The translations under genes and the position numbers were made by a program. From Caulobacter sp. 602-2 (GTDB lineage: Bacteria > Pseudomonadota > Alphaproteobacteria > Caulobacterales > Caulobacteraceae), in NCBI RefSeq assembly GCF_011043625.1, contig NZ_JAAKGT010000003.1, positions 342,372-406,371 on the forward strand: a DNA stretch of 64,000 nt, written 5' to 3'. Positions 8,213-18,563 of this stretch are shown here, piece after piece. The notes beneath the pieces are model-generated. The model searched no databases, was not told where the DNA came from, and worked only from the letters and a program-made list of their open reading frames with translations. Position 1 is the stretch's first letter. Each line of letters opens with the position of its first letter.

Positions 8213-9229
8213 TCAGCCCTGCGCCGGTCTCGGCGGCGCATCATCGGGATCTTCCCGCCCCAGCTCGTCGGCGGCGTCGTTCTGCGAGACGTGAGCGGCC
8301 GCCTTGCCTCGGGCCTTGCGCGCCGCGCGCGGCTCCAGGCGCAGGGCGGCGCGGGCGTCCTCGCCCTCCTCGCCGAACAGGCCGCGCAGTCGCACGTCGC
8401 GCTGCGGATAGGGGATTTCGATCCCGGCCCCGCGCAGGGCGTCGTCGATGGCCCAGGTATAGGCCGCGAAGATCGCCGCCGGCCGACGCACGGCCTCGAC
8501 CGTCGGCCAGACGATCAGCTCGAACTTCAGGGCGTGCTCGCCATAACCGACCAGCCACACCTGGGTGCGGCGCACCGCGTCGTCGGCGCTGGTGAAGGGC
8601 ACGCTGCGGGCCGCCTTCAGCACCGCCTCGCGCACCGCTTCCTTGTCGACCCCGAAGGCGGTGACGAACGGCACCCGAATGCGCCGCGTGGTGTTGCGCA
8701 GGGTCCAGTTGATCACCTGGTCGTTGACCAGCACCGAGTTGGGCACGATCACGTCGGTGGCGTCGTTGGTGCGGATGCGCGTGGCGCGCGGCCCGATCTC
8801 GTGCACGACGCCTCGCGCGCCGTTCGACAGCTCGACGAAGTCGCCCACCGCCACCAGCCGCTCGAACACCAGGCTGACGCCCGAGGCGAAGTCCTTGATC
8901 ACGCCCTGAAGGCCCAGGCCGACGCCCACGCCGACGGCGCCGGCGAAGACGGTCAGCGAGGTCAGGTCGATGCCCATGGTCGACAGGCCGGCCAGCAGGC
9001 CCACCAGCACCAGGCCGTAGGTGGTCAGCTTCTCGACCACATAGAGCGAGGGTCCGCTGTCGGCCGCCCGCGCCCGCAGGCGCCGAAGGCCCGCCGCCGC
9101 CAGCCGCGCGGCCAGCAGGGCGGCGATGACGATGACGATCCCCGCACCCAGCCCGCCCACCGTGATCGCCGACTTGCCGAGCTTGACCAGCTCGAGGGCG
9201 TCCAGGCGCTGCAGGGGATTGTCGCTCAT
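8213..9229 (-). CDS. Mechanosensitive ion channel family protein (MscS-like)
   Basis: 338-aa inner-membrane channel that opens under membrane tension and releases solutes on hypo-osmotic shock. Three membrane segments are visible: about 20-50, 65-88, and a Gly/Ala-rich pore helix at about 93-125 (FAGAVGVGVGLGLQGVIKDFASGVSL) of the MscS TM3 type. The beta domain follows (GDFVELSNGARGVVHEIGPRATRIRTND and VIVPNSVLVNDQVINWT), as is conserved in the family. The C-terminus carries a basic Ala/Arg tail followed by an acidic end. It is a monocistronic gene with no visible partner. Confidence 0.9.
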   Translation of the reverse strand: MSDNPLQRLDALELVKLGKSAITVGGLGAGIVIVIAALLAARLAAAGLRRLRARAADSGPSLYVVEKLTTYGLVLVGLLAGLSTMGIDLTSLTVFAGAVGVGVGLGLQGVIKDFASGVSLVFERLVAVGDFVELSNGARGVVHEIGPRATRIRTNDATDVIVPNSVLVNDQVINWTLRNTTRRIRVPFVTAFGVDKEAVREAVLKAARSVPFTSADDAVRRTQVWLVGYGEHALKFELIVWPTVEAVRRPAAIFAAYTWAIDDALRGAGIEIPYPQRDVRLRGLFGEEGEDARAALRLEPRAARKARGKAAAHVSQNDAADELGREDPDDAPPRPAQG

Positions 9230-9290
9230 GGGGCGGAGTTTGAGCGCGGGCGGGCGACGGGTTCAAGACCCGCGGACCGGATGGCAAGGG

Positions 9291-9418
9291 ACCTCCCCCC
9301 GTGGGGGAGGCGGCCGAAGGCCGGTGGGGGGAAGTTTTCAGCTTCCGATGCCCTGGCCTATCTCACAATCACGCCCCCCACCGATCGCTACGCGATCGCC
9401 TCCCCCACGGGGGGAGGT
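9291..9418. repeat. Long inverted repeat with GC-rich double stems
   Basis: ACCTCCCCCCGTGGGGGAGG plus C at 9291 pairs perfectly with its complement ending at 9418, giving 21-bp arms. Each arm is itself a small hairpin and is followed internally by GGTGGGGGG (left) or CCCCCCACC (right). The loop between the halves is about 40 bp. It fills most of the 215-bp gap between the MscS gene and the aldo/keto reductase, and could act as a terminator. Confidence 0.75.
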
Positions 9419-9444
9419 TCTCGCAAGTGCGGGCTCGGTCTGGA

Positions 9445-10536
<1,092 letters not shown>

Positions 10537-10547
10537 TCAACGCACTC

Positions 10548-10562
10548 CTGAGCATCTCTCAG
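10548..10562. promoter_or_regulatory. Small inverted repeat before the LysR gene
   Basis: CTGAG-CATCT-CTCAG lies 2 bp before the LysR start codon, in the 121-bp divergent region. LysR proteins often repress their own gene from such a site. The repeat is short and the assignment tentative. Confidence 0.25.
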
Positions 10563-10564
10563 CA

Positions 10565-11452
10565 ATGTCCACGCGCCCCCTGCCCGACCTCGCCGTCTTC
10601 GCCCTGGTCGCCGAGCGCCGCAGCTTCCGCGCCGCCGCCCAGGCCCTAGGCGTCACCGCCTCGGCCCTCAGCCACTCGATCCGGAATCTCGAGGCCCGCC
10701 TCGACGTGCGCCTGCTCAACCGCACCACCCGCAGCGTCGCCCCCACCGAGGCCGGCGAGCGGCTTCTGGCGAGGCTCGGCCCGGCCCTGGCCGACATCGA
10801 CGCGGCGCTGGACGAGGTGGCGATGTTCCGCGACCGCCCTGCAGGGCGCCTGCGCGTCAACGTCGCCAGCACGGCCGCCCGCATGCTGCTGGCCCCGCGC
10901 CTGGGCGGCTTCATGAACGCCTATCCCGACGTGCGGGTCGAGATCGTCTGCGAGGACGCCCTGGCCGACATCGTCGCCGGCGGCTTCGACTGCGGGGTGC
11001 GGCTGGGCGAGCGGCTGCAGGCCGACATGATCGCCGTGCCGCTGGGCGGCGAGCTCTCCCAGGCCCTGGTCGCCACGCCCGACTACATCGAACGCCACGG
11101 CGCCCCCACCAAGCCCGAAGACCTGATGAGCGGCCATCGCTGCCTGCTGGTGCGGCGCGCCTCGGGCCAGCCCTATCCGTGGGAGTTCGAGTGCAAGGGC
11201 CGCCTCGTCGTCGTCACCCCGCCGCCGGCCCTGCTGACCGACAACGGCGTCGTCATGCTGGAGGCCTGCCGCGCCGGCGCGGGCCTGGCCTTCCCCTTCC
11301 GCGAGGCCGTCGCCGACGACATCGCCGCCGGCCGCCTCGTGGCCCTGCTGGAAGACTGGTGCGAGCCCTTCCCCGGCTTCTTCCTCTACTACCCCAGCCG
11401 CCGCCAGCTCTCGCCGGCCCTGCGGGCGTTCATCGACTGGATGCGGGGCTAG
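10565..11452 (+). CDS. LysR family transcriptional regulator
   Basis: 295-aa regulator. The winged helix-turn-helix occupies residues 1-60 (DLAVFALVAERRSFRAAAQALGVTASALSH) and ends with LNRTTRSVAPTEAGERLL, the usual linker entry. The LysR substrate-binding domain follows from about residue 90 (GRLRVNVAST) to the end. The start at 10565 is the first that gives a canonical N-terminus; longer reading upstream has no support. Divergence from the aldo/keto reductase suggests it controls that gene, perhaps in response to an electrophile or aldehyde. The inducer is unknown. Confidence 0.9.
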   Translation: MSTRPLPDLAVFALVAERRSFRAAAQALGVTASALSHSIRNLEARLDVRLLNRTTRSVAPTEAGERLLARLGPALADIDAALDEVAMFRDRPAGRLRVNVASTAARMLLAPRLGGFMNAYPDVRVEIVCEDALADIVAGGFDCGVRLGERLQADMIAVPLGGELSQALVATPDYIERHGAPTKPEDLMSGHRCLLVRRASGQPYPWEFECKGRLVVVTPPPALLTDNGVVMLEACRAGAGLAFPFREAVADDIAAGRLVALLEDWCEPFPGFFLYYPSRRQLSPALRAFIDWMRG

Positions 11453-11455
11453 GCC

Positions 11456-11688
11456 CCCTCTCTCTTTGAGAGAGGGAGGGGCCCGCCGCGAAGCGGTGGG
11501 AGGGTGCTTGCAGGCGAACCCCGGCGCGCCCGGCTGTGCTGATCGGCGAATTGAACACGAACGGCCTCACGCCAGCCCTGTCGGCCAAAGCCCAAACCCG
11601 CCCTCGCTTGCCCTGTTCGGATAGTCTGTAACCTCTCACCCTCCCACGCCTCCGGCGTGGGCCCCTCCCTCTCTCCATGAGAGAGGGA
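11456..11688. repeat. Paired inverted composite repeat (family 1, copy A)
   Basis: Left unit 11456-11505: a CCCTCTCTC..GAGAGAGGG stem, then GAGGGGCCC, then a CCGC..GCGG stem, then GGGAGGGTG. Right unit 11638-11688 is the same series in inverted order. About 130 bp of unassigned sequence separates the halves. It fills the 343-bp gap between the LysR and VOC genes, where I see no gene. The same unit structure recurs at 56023-56156, so this is a dispersed intergenic repeat family. Confidence 0.75.
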
Positions 11689-11795
11689 TTTGGAACGCGC
11701 CCCCAAAAATTCTCCTCGACCCTGTCGGCATGGCGGGCGTTCCTTCGTCCTCGGGAAGACGCGGCGGTCCGTCGCGAAGGAGGAGGAGCAACGCC

Positions 11796-12281
11796 ATGCC
11801 GAAGATCTCGCCGTTCCTGTGGTTCGATACGCAGGCCGAAGAAGCCGCGAACTTCTACGTCTCGATCTTTCCCAATTCGAGGATCGTGTCGGTGAACCGC
11901 TATCCCGACGACGTGCCGCCGCCGGCCGGGCCGGGCGGTTCGGTGTCGACGGTCTATTTCGAACTCGACGGCCAGCCGCACGTGGCGCTGAACGGCGGGC
12001 CGCACTTCAAGTTCACCGAGGCGATCTCGCTGTCGATCGACTGCGACGGCCAGGCGCAGGTCGACCACTACTGGGACAGCCTGCTGGCCGGCGGCGGCCA
12101 GCCCTCGGCCTGCGGCTGGCTGAAGGACAGGTACGGCCTGTCCTGGCAGGTCACCCCGCGCCAGTTGATCGAGCTGACCACCGGCCCCGACAAGGCCGTG
12201 GCCGGCCGGGTGTTCGCCGCGATGATGCAGATGGTGAAGATCGACGTGCCGACACTGGAGAAGGCCGCGCGCGGCGAATGA
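11796..12281 (+). CDS. VOC family protein (PhnB-like)
   Basis: 161-aa protein of the vicinal-oxygen-chelate fold, in the subgroup named PhnB or 3-demethylubiquinone methyltransferase-like. Typical motifs are KISPFLWFDTQAEEAANFY, then SIFPNSRI near the N-terminus, HVALNGGPHFKFTEAISLSI in the middle, and QVDHYWDSLLAGG with the CGWLKDRYGLSWQV block. The ATG at 11796 follows a very strong AGGAGGAGG ribosome-binding site. These proteins are metal-dependent isomerases, resistance proteins or of unknown function; this one cannot be narrowed down. Confidence 0.85.
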   Translation: MPKISPFLWFDTQAEEAANFYVSIFPNSRIVSVNRYPDDVPPPAGPGGSVSTVYFELDGQPHVALNGGPHFKFTEAISLSIDCDGQAQVDHYWDSLLAGGGQPSACGWLKDRYGLSWQVTPRQLIELTTGPDKAVAGRVFAAMMQMVKIDVPTLEKAARGE

Positions 12282-12291
12282 TGCAGATTTA

Positions 12292-12328
12292 ATCCGGGTA
12301 ATATTGACTCACCTTTTTATCCGGGTGA
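12292..12328. repeat. Direct repeat ATCCGGGTRA with 27-bp period
   Basis: ATCCGGGTAA at 12292 and ATCCGGGTGA at 12319 lie in an unusually AT-rich 77-bp gap between the VOC and phosphotransferase genes. The sequence between them includes TTGACTCACC. Two same-facing sites about 2.5 helical turns apart look like an operator for the downstream gene. No regulator is known to me for it. Confidence 0.4.
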
Positions 12329-12358
12329 ATTTGGCGACCGCTTTCGAGAGGCCGTCCG

Positions 12359-13306
12359 ATGTCCGTCGCCCAGATCCCCGCCGTCGCCCGCGCCCTGCGG
12401 GCGACCTTCGCCACCGACGTCGTCGACGCCGAGACCCGCCTGACCGGCGGGCTCTCGGGCGCGGGCAGCTGGCGCGTCCGCGTCGGCGGGATCGCCTATG
12501 CGCTGCGGGTCGACGCCGCCCGCGACGCGGTGCGCGATCCGGCCCGCGCCCAGGCCTGCCAGCGCATCGCCGCCGACGCCCTGCTCTCGCCGCGCCTGCG
12601 CCATGCCGACCCGGCCGGCGGGGTCACCATCGTCGAGTGGATCGACGCCCGGCCCCTTTCCGACTTCCCCGGCGGCGGGCCGGCCTTGCTGGACGAGCTG
12701 GCCCGCACCGTGCGCCTACTGCACGAGACCCCGGCCTTCCCGCCGCTGATGGACTATGTCGACGCCCTGGACGGCCTGATGAAAGGCCTGCTGGCCAGGC
12801 CGCTGCTGGCGCCCGAGACCCGCGGGCGGCTGGCGGCGCTGTGGGCCGAACTGGCCACGGCCAGCCGGGCGGCGGGCGCCGAGCCGGTCTCCAGCCACAA
12901 CGACCTCAATCCCCGCAACATCCTCAGCGACGGCGCCCGCCTGTGGCTGGTGGACTGGGAGGCCGCGTTCCAGGCCGACCGCTATGTCGACCTGGCGGCC
13001 GTCGCCAACCTGTTCGCCCCCTCGCCCCAGGCCGCCGACCGACTGCTGACCGTCTATTTCGGCGCCCCGCCGGGCGATCGCCAACGGGCTCGCCTGGCCC
13101 TGGCCCGGCGCGTCAGCCACCTGTTCTACGCCGTGATGTTCCTGACCCTGGCGTCGGACGAACGCCCGGGCGCCCGCCTGCCCTGCGATCCCTCCGCCTG
13201 GCCGCTGCAGCAGTTGCACGCGGCCATGGGCGAGGGCCAGCCCCTGCTGGAAACCTGGGAGGGACGCCTCGAATACGGCCTCGCGCGGCTCGACGCGGCG
13301 ACATGA
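12359..13306 (+). CDS. Phosphotransferase family protein (choline/aminoglycoside kinase-like)
   Basis: 315-aa protein with the APH/choline kinase fold. The catalytic loop is SSHNDLNPRNIL (about 178-189), containing the base Asp, and the metal-binding DFG equivalent is WLVDWEAAFQADRYVDLA. The N-lobe contains GGLSGAGSWRVRVGG. This arrangement is closest to choline, ethanolamine or thiamine kinases and unlikely to be an antibiotic-resistance kinase. GAGAGG precedes the ATG. The substrate is not determined; no lipopolysaccharide or phospholipid genes are adjacent to guide it. Confidence 0.8.
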   Translation: MSVAQIPAVARALRATFATDVVDAETRLTGGLSGAGSWRVRVGGIAYALRVDAARDAVRDPARAQACQRIAADALLSPRLRHADPAGGVTIVEWIDARPLSDFPGGGPALLDELARTVRLLHETPAFPPLMDYVDALDGLMKGLLARPLLAPETRGRLAALWAELATASRAAGAEPVSSHNDLNPRNILSDGARLWLVDWEAAFQADRYVDLAAVANLFAPSPQAADRLLTVYFGAPPGDRQRARLALARRVSHLFYAVMFLTLASDERPGARLPCDPSAWPLQQLHAAMGEGQPLLETWEGRLEYGLARLDAAT

Positions 13307-13339
13307 AGACGGTCTGAAAGAACGTCGTTACAAAGCCGC

Positions 13340-13376
13340 TTGACTCAAACTCTACATATATCGCTAATAGCGACAT
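13340..13376 (+). promoter_or_regulatory. Promoter and palindromic operator of the PadR gene
   Basis: A TTGACT -35 element starts at 13340. A -10-like CTAATAG lies inside the palindrome TCGCTA-A-TAGCGA (13361-13373), which extends to 9-bp arms with one mismatch (13358-13376). The palindrome overlaps the ATG at 13375, so transcription would begin at or beside the start codon and be self-repressed by PadR. The spacing between -35 and -10 is somewhat long (about 18-19 bp). Confidence 0.55.
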
Positions 13377-13686
13377 GACCCGCGCACCCAACATCTCGCG
13401 CCAGACGGTCGGCGTGCTCGCCGCCCTGCTGGCCCAGCCCCAGGCCTGGCGCTACGGCTACGACCTCTCCAAGGAGACGGGCCTGAAGTCGGGCACGCTC
13501 TATCCGCTGCTGATGCGGCTGTCCGACCAGGGCTACCTGGAGGCCGAGTGGCGCCAGCCGCTCCAGCCCGGCCGCCCGGCGCGCCACGCCTATCGCCTGA
13601 CCGCCGCCGGCGTCGCCCTGGCGCGCCAGCGCGCGGAGGCCCAGCCCGGCGCCGTCTCGCTCCAGCCCTCGGTGGTCCGGCCATGA
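13375..13686 (+). CDS. PadR family transcriptional regulator
   Basis: 103-aa winged-helix repressor of the short PadR type (PadR-s2). Recognisable segments are SRQTVGVLAALLAQPQAWRYGYDLSKETGLKSGTLYPLLMRL (positions about 6-47) and the wing YLEAEWRQPLQPGRPARHAYRLTAAG. The C-terminal dimer helix is short. There is no room for a Shine-Dalgarno if transcription starts at the predicted promoter, so the mRNA may be leaderless. It overlaps the next gene by 4 bp (ATGA). PadR proteins usually control a neighbouring membrane protein or transporter and their own gene, which fits this layout. Confidence 0.9.
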   Translation: MTRAPNISRQTVGVLAALLAQPQAWRYGYDLSKETGLKSGTLYPLLMRLSDQGYLEAEWRQPLQPGRPARHAYRLTAAGVALARQRAEAQPGAVSLQPSVVRP

Positions 13687-14329
13687 GCCTCGCCAAGCGC
13701 CTGCTCGACCACGCCGCCGCCGTCCTGCCGGCCGCCCAGCGCGACTGGGCCGCGGGCATGAAGGCCGAACTTTCCGCCATCGACGCGCCGGACGAGGCCC
13801 TGGCCTTCGCCGCCGGCTGCGTGCTCGCCGCCTATCGCCGAAGGATCAACCCCATGCGCATCGCCCTGACCTCAGCTCGCCTGTTCGTCGCCGCCCTGGC
13901 CATGCTGGCCGCCGCCTTCCACGTACTCCCGACCGGCTACTGGCTGCTCGTCCTGGCCGACCTGAAACTCAGCGGGATGGAAGGATGGGCCGGCCGGCTG
14001 GGGATGTTCCGCGGCGCTTCCGCCGAGCAGGCGATCGGCAGCCTGATGCAGTTCCAACCGTGGAACTTCATGCTGACGCTCGTCATGGGCTTCAGCTTCG
14101 CGGCCGCGGCCTGGTTCGTGGTCAAGGGCCGGATGCGCGGCCTGTTCGTCGCCGTCCTGGTCGGCGCCCTGACCCATACGGCCCGAAGCGCCATGCTGAT
14201 GGCGTTCTGGCCCGCCCCGTCGCATCTGGGCTTCGCCTGGCTGAACATCGCCGCCTTCGGCCTGCTGCTGGCGGCCGGACTGTCGCTCCACGGCCTGGAC
14301 CGCTGGACGCGGCCCAAGCTCGCCGCCGC

Positions 14330-14333
<4 letters not shown>
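13683..14333 (+). CDS. Membrane protein co-transcribed with PadR, 216 aa
   Basis: Begins inside the padR stop codon (ATGA), so it is translationally coupled. The N-terminal 55 residues (LPAAQRDWAAGMKAELSAI) form a soluble helical segment of the kind often found in PadR-linked proteins, where it may bind the regulator (inference). About four to five membrane helices follow: around 63-82, 85-98, 120-140, 145-165 and 182-205. The loop between helices carries GMFRGASAEQAIGS. No transporter family is recognised. Its stop shares CTAG with the stop of the convergent kinase. Confidence 0.75.
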
Positions 14334-16399
<2,066 letters not shown>

Positions 16400-16506
16400 A
16401 CGCGTACTCGCGATCCCCTCGTCCCCCGACGAAATCGCCGGCAGGATCGCGCCTAACCCCGCCTATAAGGTTAAGACGAAACGGGAATTTCTCACGACGG
16501 GCGCGA

Positions 16507-16728
16507 TCAGGCCTTCTTGACGAACTCGGTGCGCAGCACCAGGCCCTTCACCTTGTCGACATTGGCCTCGATCTCGTCGGGATCGCCGGTCAGGCGGATC
16601 TTCTTGACCAGCGTCCCGCGCTTGAGGGTCACCCCGCCCGAGCCCTTGACCTTCAGGTCCTTGATCAGGGTGACGTTGTCGCCGTCGGCCAGGATCGCGC
16701 CGTTGGAATCGCGGGTTTCGTCGGACAT
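16507..16728 (-). CDS. PhnA-domain protein (alkylphosphonate utilisation family), short form
   Basis: 73-aa protein matching the C-terminal PhnA/YjdM domain: DSNGAILADGDNVTLIKDLKVKGSG followed by LKRGTLVKKIRLTGDPDEIE. Usual YjdM proteins are about 110 aa with an N-terminal zinc ribbon, which is absent here. The start is set by AGGAGT before the ATG at 16728; a longer in-frame start adds only MGFAAARPRSLS. The name is historical: a direct role in phosphonate use is doubtful. It is a single gene between two divergent gaps. Confidence 0.8.
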   Translation of the reverse strand: MSDETRDSNGAILADGDNVTLIKDLKVKGSGGVTLKRGTLVKKIRLTGDPDEIEANVDKVKGLVLRTEFVKKA

Positions 16729-16825
16729 GGAAAGACTCCTCGGCCTCGCCGCTGCGAAGCCCACACATAAAGTATGGGCTTCTTAGAGCGCGTCGGAGGC
16801 AAAGTCTAAGCGGTTTCCGCCGCGC

Positions 16826-18244
16826 CTACTTGGCCCGGCCCAGGCACGGCGCGCCGTCCGGCCCGACGGCGCCGTTGCAGATCCGCTGGGCCAGCATCGA
16901 CTCCTTGCTTTCGACCAGGGTCTTGGAGCCGTCCCTGGCCCGTTTCAGCGTGAAGGCGTCATAGAGCTTGCCGCTGGCGGTGTAGGCGGAAAAGCCCAGC
17001 TTGTCGGCGTCGACGTCGATCACCTGGTAGAACTCGGTGTCGGCGGCGACCTTGTCGGGCTGGGTCAGGGCGCGGTCGTTCAGCGCGTACATCTTCGAGC
17101 CGACCACCGAGACCACGTAGACCGGCCCTTGCGGCTGGCCGGCGGCGTGGCGACGGGCGGCGTCGACCTTGCCGGCCTCGCTGGTCAGGCGAGCGTAGCA
17201 GTGGTCGTGGCCCTGCAGCACCAGATCGACCTTGCGGGCCTCGAACACCGGCTTCCAGGCGGCCTTCAGCTTTTCGGTGTCGTTCGGACGCGCGCAGGTG
17301 AAGATCGGCTGGTGGAAGGTGACGATGTTCCACTTGGCCTTGCTGGCCGCCAGGGTCTGGTCCAGCCAGCGGGTCTGGGCCTCCAGCGCGCCGAGGTCGA
17401 GGGCGGCCGTGCCGTCCAGGATGATGAACCGCACGCCCTGGTAATCGACATAGTAGGTCGTCTGCTTCACCGGCTCGGCGCCGTTGGTCGGCAGCACGAA
17501 CTGCAGCGGCCAGTAGGGGCCGAGCTTGCGGCTCTCGGTCCCGTCCGGCCTGGCCACGTCCACGTACTCGTGGTTGCCCGTGGCCGGCAGCTGCGGAACG
17601 GTCGAGAAGTTGTAGGCGCCGGCCGCGGTCCACTCGCCCCACTCGTCGTCGTGGTCGAGGTCGTCGCGCTGGGCCACCAGGTCGCCGGCGTGCAGCACCA
17701 GGGCCGGCGCGGCCGTCGACTGGAAGCCCTGGCGGATCACCCGCGAGCCGATCGGCAGGATGCCGTTCTGGGTGTCGCCCAGATAGAGGAAGCGGAACGG
17801 GCGGAACGTCGCCGCGGCGGTGTGGAACTGCAGCCACTCGCTCCAGCCGTCGGCGCCCTTCACGCGGTAGACATAGGCCGTATCCGGCGACAGGCCCGTC
17901 AGGCGGGCCTGATGATAGAGGGCCGGACCGTTGGCGCTGTCGATCGCCTGGGTGGTTCCCGACAGCGTCTTGGCGTGGAACGCCAGGCTGGGGCCGTCGA
18001 TGGCCGGCGCCAGCTGGAGCTCGGCGCCCGCCTGGCGCGGATCGGTGCGCCAGGCCACCGCCATCTCGCGCGCGGGATCAGCGCCCGCGGTCAGCACGAT
18101 GCGGTCGGGCAGGCCCTTGGGTTTGAACGGCAGGCCGGGCGAGCGCGGGATCGGCTGGGGCGCCTCCTGGGCCAGGACCGGCGCCGTCGCCAGCACCGCC
18201 AGCCCGATGGCCGCCGCGCCGACCAGAAGTTTCCGCAGCCCCAT
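16826..18244 (-). CDS. Secreted purple-acid-phosphatase-like metallophosphoesterase
   Basis: 472-aa exported phosphoesterase. The ATG at 18244 follows GGAGGG and gives a signal peptide ending near PVLAQEA. An N-terminal fibronectin-III-like purple acid phosphatase domain (about 45-130, GLSPDTAYVYRVKG) precedes the metal-binding core. The five metallophosphoesterase motifs are visible: FLYLGDTQNG, LVLHAGDLV, PATGNHEYVD, IVTFHQPIF and LQGHDHCYAR. This set resembles bacterial phosphatases that release phosphate from organic esters in the periplasm. No Pho box was searched for beyond inspection. The alternative longer start has no ribosome-binding site. Confidence 0.9.
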   Translation of the reverse strand: MGLRKLLVGAAAIGLAVLATAPVLAQEAPQPIPRSPGLPFKPKGLPDRIVLTAGADPAREMAVAWRTDPRQAGAELQLAPAIDGPSLAFHAKTLSGTTQAIDSANGPALYHQARLTGLSPDTAYVYRVKGADGWSEWLQFHTAAATFRPFRFLYLGDTQNGILPIGSRVIRQGFQSTAAPALVLHAGDLVAQRDDLDHDDEWGEWTAAGAYNFSTVPQLPATGNHEYVDVARPDGTESRKLGPYWPLQFVLPTNGAEPVKQTTYYVDYQGVRFIILDGTAALDLGALEAQTRWLDQTLAASKAKWNIVTFHQPIFTCARPNDTEKLKAAWKPVFEARKVDLVLQGHDHCYARLTSEAGKVDAARRHAAGQPQGPVYVVSVVGSKMYALNDRALTQPDKVAADTEFYQVIDVDADKLGFSAYTASGKLYDAFTLKRARDGSKTLVESKESMLAQRICNGAVGPDGAPCLGRAK

Positions 18245-18393
18245 GATTTCCCTCCGTCGACTGACGACCAACGCGTCCCGAACCGTCGCCGCGGTTCCTG
18301 CCCGGGTTCCGTGACAGATTGACGAAGGTCGCTCGCCTTTTCGGCCGCGGACGGCCTAGGGTGCGGACTCAGTTGGCGTGCAAAGAAACGTGT

Positions 18394-18503
18394 CTTCCCG
18401 GCCGGCGGAGCGCGTCAGCGATCCGTAGAGCCGGGATCTCCCACGTTGGCAGGTTCTGAACTGTGGGAGATCCCGGCGCTCCGCTGCGCTGCGGCCGGGA
18501 TGA
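18394..18503. repeat. Nested inverted repeat (family 2)
   Basis: GCCGGGATCTCCCAC at 18430 pairs perfectly with GTGGGAGATCCCGGC ending at 18477 (15-bp arms, 18-bp loop). Flanking arms TCCCGGCC..CGGAGCG and CGCTCCG..GGCCGGGA extend the symmetry to about 110 bp. It fills the 319-bp gap between the phosphoesterase and the next gene, both transcribed leftward. Its composition differs from the other palindromes in the window. Confidence 0.7.
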
Positions 18504-18563
18504 CAACTGCTATAAGCTATTGAAACAGATAACTCATTGCCCTCGGTCAATTGAGTACCGACC

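Noticed and set aside
9291..9418. Inverted repeats as CRISPR or insertion-sequence ends
   Set aside because: No regularly spaced repeats with unique spacers and no transposase; the structure is a single palindromic element.
12359..13306. Phosphotransferase as an aminoglycoside-resistance gene
   Set aside because: The catalytic loop and context fit choline/thiamine-type kinases, with no mobile or resistance genes around.
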